NCBI RefSeq assembly: GCF_025061645.1
Contig: NZ_JANYMP010000026.1
Span: 25,488-89,487 of the forward strand
Origin: Umezawaea endophytica
Lineage (GTDB): Bacteria > Actinomycetota > Actinomycetes > Mycobacteriales > Pseudonocardiaceae
Direction of reading: 5' to 3'
DNA: 64,000 nt
Shown here: positions 60,056 through 64,000 of the stretch, in pieces
Layout of the letters: every line of letters starts with the position of its first letter
Position numbering within the stretch: position 1 is the stretch's first letter
Translations under genes and position numbers: made by a program
Notes under the pieces: model-generated
Told to the model about the DNA's origin: nothing
The model's database searches: none
The model's input: only the letters and a program-made list of their open reading frames with translations

Positions 60056-61192
60056 CTACGGGACCAGCGTGACCTTCGCCGTCACCGTGCTCCGGCACAC
60101 GATGGTGTCGACGTTCTCCCACCGCGTCACCACCCCGGCTCTGGGCGGCCACGGGTCGTTGACCTGCAACGCGGCGAAGCTCGCGCCGATCAGCAGCAGC
60201 GAACTCGTGCGCGTGTAGCCCGCCACGACCCGGCTGTGCCCCGGCACGAAGCTGATCACCGGCCGGTTCGCCCGGATCTCCGAGCGGTACTCGGCGAACG
60301 TCGGCGTGGTCGACAGCGCCGCCGACAGCGACTTGCCGGTCAGGTTCTCCAGCGCCACCACGACGTCGAACTCCCGGCTAGGCGGCAGCCCGACGGGGTT
60401 CTCCTCCGTGCCCAGCCCCAGCTCGTCCGCGAGCCGCTCCTGGTCGTACCGGTAGCGGTAGAAGTCCAGGATCATCTGCGCGCTCGCCGCCGTGCTCCAC
60501 CGGTTCGTCTCCTGCCCGACCAGGCCGAGGCAGCTCGACTGGTCGGCGAAGTTGTGCGAGTAGTGCAGCTCCAGCGCGTCCACGCGGGGGCGCAGCACCT
60601 GCTCGACGATCTTGCGGTCGAACCGGCGCACGACGGGCTCGTCCACGTGCAGCACGTTCGCCAGGTGGGTCAGCGCCTCGATCCGCTGCTGGTAGCGCTC
60701 CTCGCGCAGCCGCCGGGTCTCGGCGCTCTGCTCGTCGAGGAACGACCAGCGCTCGAACTCGCCCGGCGGTTCGCCCAGGTCCTCCCGCACCTCGGGCACC
60801 TGCTCCCACGTGTGCAGCTCGCGCAGCGCGACCTCGACGCCGCCGAGCAGGAACCGGACGGCCAGCTTGGGGAAGCTGTAGGCAACGAACTGGAGCTCGT
60901 CGTGCTCGACGTCGAGGCTGCGGGCCTCGCCGAGCAGCATCTCCGGCTCCCACACGGCCTCCGGCGCGACGGCCACCAGCGGCGCGCCGAGCCGAGGGTG
61001 GGCGGCGACGTCCACGTACCCGCGACCGCAGCTCGACCCGATGCGCCACAGCAGCAGTTCGCCGTTGACGTCGTGCACCGGTGTCGGCGCGCGGTCCAGC
61101 CGCGGCCCGTCCGGCAGGTCGGGCAACGCGCCGAGCGTCACCAGCACACCGAGCTGCGCCGCCACCAGCCGAGCCGACTCGATGCGGGTCAT
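60056..61192 (-). CDS. Papain-like (C39-type) protein with the catalytic Cys replaced by Ser
   Basis: 378 residues from the ATG at 61192. The N-terminal 230 residues are of unknown type (GELLLWRIGSSCGRGYVDVA, FVAYSFPKLAVRFLLGGVEV). The C-terminal 140 residues follow the peptidase C39-like pattern: QETNRWSTAASAQMILDFYR, RPVISFVPGHSRVVAGY with the His, and LQVNDPWPP with the Asp. The active Cys, expected where RWS occurs, is Ser. So a pseudo-enzyme, or one with Ser chemistry. It is divergent from an ABC-F gene. Confidence 0.7.
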   Translation of the reverse strand: MTRIESARLVAAQLGVLVTLGALPDLPDGPRLDRAPTPVHDVNGELLLWRIGSSCGRGYVDVAAHPRLGAPLVAVAPEAVWEPEMLLGEARSLDVEHDELQFVAYSFPKLAVRFLLGGVEVALRELHTWEQVPEVREDLGEPPGEFERWSFLDEQSAETRRLREERYQQRIEALTHLANVLHVDEPVVRRFDRKIVEQVLRPRVDALELHYSHNFADQSSCLGLVGQETNRWSTAASAQMILDFYRYRYDQERLADELGLGTEENPVGLPPSREFDVVVALENLTGKSLSAALSTTPTFAEYRSEIRANRPVISFVPGHSRVVAGYTRTSSLLLIGASFAALQVNDPWPPRAGVVTRWENVDTIVCRSTVTAKVTLVP

Positions 61193-61251
61193 CGAGCTCC
61201 CTCCCCTAGATGCGCCTCTCTGTTCAGAGACACGACGGGCCACGGTGATAC

Positions 61252-61266
61252 ACCAAATGATTTGGT
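61252..61266. promoter_or_regulatory. 15-bp palindrome between the papain-like and ABC-F genes
   Basis: ACCAAAT-G-ATTTGGT (61252-61266) is a perfect inverted repeat in the 107-base divergent promoter, an AT-rich spot in very GC-rich DNA. It could regulate both genes. No adjacent regulator is clearly linked. Confidence 0.55.
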
Positions 61267-61299
61267 CTTGTGGCCCCCATCAGACGACGATGACCCACT

Positions 61300-62919
61300 G
61301 TGGGTTTCCTCGATGCGAATGGTCTTGCCTTCCGTCTGGCTGACGGACGCGAGCTGTTTCGCGATGTGTCGTTCAAGGTCGGTAGCGGGTCGGTGGTCGC
61401 GCTGGTCGGCGCCAACGGGGTCGGCAAGACCACGTTGCTGCGGATCCTGTCGGGTGAGCTGACCCCGGCGACGGGCAGCGTGCGGGTGCAGGGCGGGCTC
61501 GGGGTGATGCCCCAGTTCGTCGGTTCGGTGCGGGACGACAGCAGCGTCCGCGACCTGCTGCTCGCCGTCGCCCCACCGGGCCTGCGCAAGGCCGCCGCCG
61601 ACCTCGACCGCGCCGAGCTGGCGCTGATGGAGACCGACGACGAGCCGACCCAGATGAAGTACGCCGACGCGATCACCGCGTGGGGCGAGCACGGCGGCTA
61701 CGACGTCGAGGTCCTGTGGGACACGGTCACGGTGGCCGCGCTGGGCATCCCGTACGACCGGGCCCGGTTCCGGGACGTGAAGACGCTGTCCGGCGGCGAG
61801 CAGAAGCGGCTGGTGCTGGAGGCGCTGCTGCGCGGCCAGGAGCAGGTGCTGCTGCTGGACGAGCCGGACAACTACCTCGACGTGCCCGGCAAGCGGTGGC
61901 TGGAGCAGCGGCTGTCCGAGACGGACAAGGGCGTGCTGCTCGTCAGCCACGACCGGGAGCTGCTGTCGATCGCCGCGACCCAGGTCGTGACGGTCGAGGC
62001 GCACAGCGCGTGGACGCACGCGGGCTCGTTCGGCACCTGGCACGAGGCCCGGACCGCCCGGATCGACCGCCTCAAGGAGCTGCACAAGCGCTGGAACGAG
62101 GAGCACGACCGGCTCAAGGAGCTGGTGCGGACCCTCCAGATCCAGGCGACCATCTCCGAGGTCATGGCGGCCAAGTACCGGGTGATGTCGGCGAAGCTGA
62201 AGAAGTACGAGGAGGCGGGGCCCCCGCCCGAGCTGCCGACCGACGAGAAGGTGACGCCGCGGCTGCGCGGCGGCCGGACGGCCGTGCGCGCGGTGACGTG
62301 CGAGAAGCTCGAACTCACCGGGTTGATGAAGCCGTTCGACGCGGAGATCTTCTTCGGCGACCGGGTGGCGGTGCTCGGGTCGAACGGGTCCGGCAAGAGC
62401 CACTTCCTGCGGTTGCTCGGTGGCGGCGACGTCGCCCACACCGGCGTCTGCAAGACCGGGTCGCGGGTGCTGCCGGGGCTGTTCGCGCAGACCCACCAGC
62501 ACCCGGAGTGGGTCGGCAAGACCCTCGTCGACATCCTCTGGCACGGCGAGGGCTCGCGGACCGGCAAGGACCGCGGCGCGGCCATGGCGATCCTGACCCG
62601 CTACGGGCTCGGGCAGAGCGGCGACCAGCGGTTCGAGTCGCTGTCCGGTGGACAGCAGGCCCGGTTCCAGGTGCTGCTGCTGGAGCTGGCCGGGTCGACG
62701 CTGCTGCTGCTCGACGAGCCGACGGACAACCTGGACCTGAACTCGGCCGAGGCGTTGCAGCGGGCGCTGGAGGAGTTCACCGGGACCGTGGTCGCGGTGA
62801 CGCACGACCGGTGGTTCGCGCGGTCGTTCGACCGGTTCCTGCTGTTCCGGTCGGACGGCGTGGTGTCCGAGGTGGCCGAGCCGGTGTGGGACGAGGCGCG
62901 GGTGCAGCGGGCCCGCTGA
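61300..62919 (+). CDS. ABC-F family ATPase
   Basis: 539 residues from a GTG at 61300 with no ribosome site, perhaps leaderless. Two ABC domains: Walker A VALVGANGVGKTTLLRILSG and AVLGSNGSGKSHFLRLLG, signatures TLSGGEQKRLVLEALLRG and SLSGGQQARFQVLLLELAGS, Walker B LLLDEPDNYLDVPGKRWL and LLLDEPTDNLDLNSAEALQR. The interdomain linker (about 245-330) is long and charged. No membrane part. ABC-F proteins act on the ribosome, as translation factors or in antibiotic protection; which applies here is unknown. Confidence 0.93.
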   Translation: MGFLDANGLAFRLADGRELFRDVSFKVGSGSVVALVGANGVGKTTLLRILSGELTPATGSVRVQGGLGVMPQFVGSVRDDSSVRDLLLAVAPPGLRKAAADLDRAELALMETDDEPTQMKYADAITAWGEHGGYDVEVLWDTVTVAALGIPYDRARFRDVKTLSGGEQKRLVLEALLRGQEQVLLLDEPDNYLDVPGKRWLEQRLSETDKGVLLVSHDRELLSIAATQVVTVEAHSAWTHAGSFGTWHEARTARIDRLKELHKRWNEEHDRLKELVRTLQIQATISEVMAAKYRVMSAKLKKYEEAGPPPELPTDEKVTPRLRGGRTAVRAVTCEKLELTGLMKPFDAEIFFGDRVAVLGSNGSGKSHFLRLLGGGDVAHTGVCKTGSRVLPGLFAQTHQHPEWVGKTLVDILWHGEGSRTGKDRGAAMAILTRYGLGQSGDQRFESLSGGQQARFQVLLLELAGSTLLLLDEPTDNLDLNSAEALQRALEEFTGTVVAVTHDRWFARSFDRFLLFRSDGVVSEVAEPVWDEARVQRAR

Positions 62920-63561
62920 TCAGGCGAGGAGCGTCCTGGTCCACGAGTCGGTGAGCCACTCCCGGAACTGCTCGGGGGTCCACCCGCGCTCGTGGACCAG
63001 CAGCACCCAGTACTCGACGGCGTTGGTGCTCCAGACGACGTCCGCGACCTGCCGGTCGGTCAGGTCGTCGCGGAGGTCGCCGGTCGCGCGCAGGTCCGCG
63101 GCGAAGTCGAGCATGTTGCGCGCCCGCCGTTCGGCGATCTCGCGCCACAGGGCGGCGCAGTCCCGGTCGCTCACGGCCGCGTCGCGCAGCGCCAGGAACA
63201 CCGGGGCGAGCCTGCGGTGGATGCTCGTGATGGCCTCCGCGTAGAGGTCGATCTTCTCCGCCGCCGTGGGGGCCGCGCGGACCCGGACGACGTAGTCGCG
63301 CTCCGCCGCGGGGACCGCCCGGTCCTGACCGGACAGCGAGGTCTCCACCAGTTCCCGCAGCAGCACCGGTTTGCGGCCAACCGAGCTGTAGACCGTGTCG
63401 ACCGAGACCCCGGCGAGCGCGGCGATGTCGCTGACGGCCGTCTTCGGGTAGCCGCGCGCCACGAACAGCTCCCGCGCGGCGGCCAGCACCGCGCTCCGGG
63501 TGGCCGCCGCGCGCTCAGCCCTTCGGGGTGCTTCGTACCGGCGCTTGACGTTCTCGCTCAT
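62920..63561 (-). CDS. TetR-family regulator
   Basis: 213 residues from the ATG at 63561; a TTG three codons upstream is possible. Helix-turn-helix: AATRSAVLAAARELFVARGY, then PKTAVSDIAALAGVSVDTVY with SSVGRKPVLLRELV. The ligand domain is helical and ends WTPEQFREWLTDSWTRTLL. It is divergent from the small protein at 63621, with a long inverted repeat between, so that gene is the probable target. It is convergent with the ABC-F gene. Confidence 0.9.
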   Translation of the reverse strand: MSENVKRRYEAPRRAERAAATRSAVLAAARELFVARGYPKTAVSDIAALAGVSVDTVYSSVGRKPVLLRELVETSLSGQDRAVPAAERDYVVRVRAAPTAAEKIDLYAEAITSIHRRLAPVFLALRDAAVSDRDCAALWREIAERRARNMLDFAADLRATGDLRDDLTDRQVADVVWSTNAVEYWVLLVHERGWTPEQFREWLTDSWTRTLLA

Positions 63562-63576
63562 CGGGGTCAACCTTAC

Positions 63577-63611
63577 CCATATTCACCCGAATCAGTGTCG
63601 GACGAATATGG
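63577..63611. promoter_or_regulatory. Inverted repeat, candidate TetR operator
   Basis: CCATATTC (63577-63584) and GAATATGG (63604-63611) are exact complements in the 59-base divergent gap. The AT-rich arms could also hold a -10 element. Likely bound by the adjacent TetR protein. Confidence 0.6.
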
Positions 63612-63620
63612 AGCGGGAAC

Positions 63621-63926
63621 ATGGTCTACGCCTTCATCCAGGACGTGCCCATCGGCGACGACCTGTACCGCAGGATCATCGACGAGTTGGGGCCCGAGCC
63701 CGTCGCCGGATCGCTGCTGCACCTGTGCGTGCGGCGGCCCGACGGCGGGCTGCGGTACGTGGAGGTGTGGGAGTCGGAGGCCGCGTGCGCGCGGGCGTTC
63801 GACGAGCGGATCCACCCGGCCGTGGACGCGGCCTTCGGCGGGACCCGGCCCGAGGCGGAGCCGACCGTGCAGCACCTGGAGGTCCTGCACGTCACGGGGT
63901 CGCTGCTCGGCGAACCCGCGAGCTAG
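63621..63926 (+). CDS. Small hypothetical protein, 101 aa
   Basis: From the ATG at 63621, after GGAGCGGG. Ferredoxin-like alternation is seen: MVYAFIQDVPIGDDLYRRII, LLHLCVRRPDGGLRYVEVWE, SEAACARAFDERIHPAVDAA and QHLEVLHVTGSLLG. This is the pattern of dimeric alpha/beta-barrel (ABM/EthD-like) proteins, but I cannot name a family. Likely the target of the divergent TetR regulator. The last 74 bases of the window hold nothing clear. Confidence 0.7.
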   Translation: MVYAFIQDVPIGDDLYRRIIDELGPEPVAGSLLHLCVRRPDGGLRYVEVWESEAACARAFDERIHPAVDAAFGGTRPEAEPTVQHLEVLHVTGSLLGEPAS

Positions 63927-64000
63927 GCGTTCGAGGCCGCCCGCGCCGGGGCGGCCGCGAACGGCGGGGCCGTCGAGGACCGCGGTGGCCGCGACCCCCC

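Noticed and set aside
1..64000. tRNA, rRNA, insertion sequence or prophage genes
   Set aside because: No tRNA-like cloverleaf, transposase, integrase or phage structural motif was recognised in any frame; a dedicated search with tRNAscan or a transposase HMM would settle this.

Overview
This window is high-G+C actinobacterial chromosome, most likely from the Pseudonocardiales (Saccharothrix, Lentzea or Actinosynnema-like). That placement rests on the very high G+C with G/C-biased third positions, many GTG and TTG starts, four-base ATGA/GTGA gene overlaps, the coproporphyrin-type heme genes hemE-hemY-hemQ, actinobacterial families such as DUF3000 and DUF3040, and dispersed end-joining enzymes. 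No tRNA, rRNA, CRISPR array, prophage or insertion sequence was seen. The genus is an inference.

Layout. 1-6.1 kb is a small defence and stress patch: a McrB/McrC type IV restriction pair (mcrC runs off the left edge), a DUF72 protein, a VapBC toxin-antitoxin pair and a wHTH plus nuclease-like protein. 6.1-9.6 kb is a fadB-fadA beta-oxidation pair. 9.7-12 kb has two membrane proteins divergent from a MerR regulator. 12-19 kb holds RNase D, an orphan response regulator, a membrane dipeptidase, DUF3000, hemE and hemY. 19.1-30.5 kb holds three large secreted subtilisin-type proteases, paralogous to one another, all on the minus strand and all with TTG starts. They separate hemY from hemQ, and hemQ from the next genes. 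30.8-33.8 kb is a four-gene operon with two TIGR04222-like membrane proteins bearing Cys/Gly/Ser tails, a DUF692 (MNIO) metalloenzyme and a small partner; it looks like a peptide-modification system.

34-41.4 kb carries msrB, an asparaginase facing a GntR regulator, and a four-gene acyl-CoA catabolic operon (two acyl-CoA dehydrogenases, a MaoC hydratase, an epoxide-hydrolase-like protein) facing a TetR regulator. 41.3-47.5 kb has DUF2277, a LigD-type polymerase, a methionyl-tRNA synthetase preceded by a Met-rich leader peptide and alternative hairpins, a quinone oxidoreductase facing a MarR regulator, and an APH-like kinase. 47.5-53.5 kb has a secreted GH81 beta-1,3-glucanase with CBM6, a DUF1996 protein, a phosphodiesterase-fold protein, DUF2238 and a proline-rich protein. 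53.5-54.2 kb holds an unlisted 33-residue peptide with eight cysteines, then a 29-bp tandem repeat and a 118-bp inverted repeat. 54.2-64 kb has a TAP-like lipoprotein lacking its catalytic serine, an EamA transporter, a LigC-type ligase, a pyrimidine reductase, ZapE, DUF3040, a papain-like protein lacking its cysteine, an ABC-F ATPase, and a TetR regulator facing a small protein.

Most worth following: (1) the MNIO operon; (2) the Met-codon attenuator before metG; (3) the double CxCCxxC peptide; (4) the protease expansion, including a decayed fourth 3' end; (5) two islands where base composition is skewed on one DNA strand regardless of gene direction, in opposite senses, each containing large inverted repeats.
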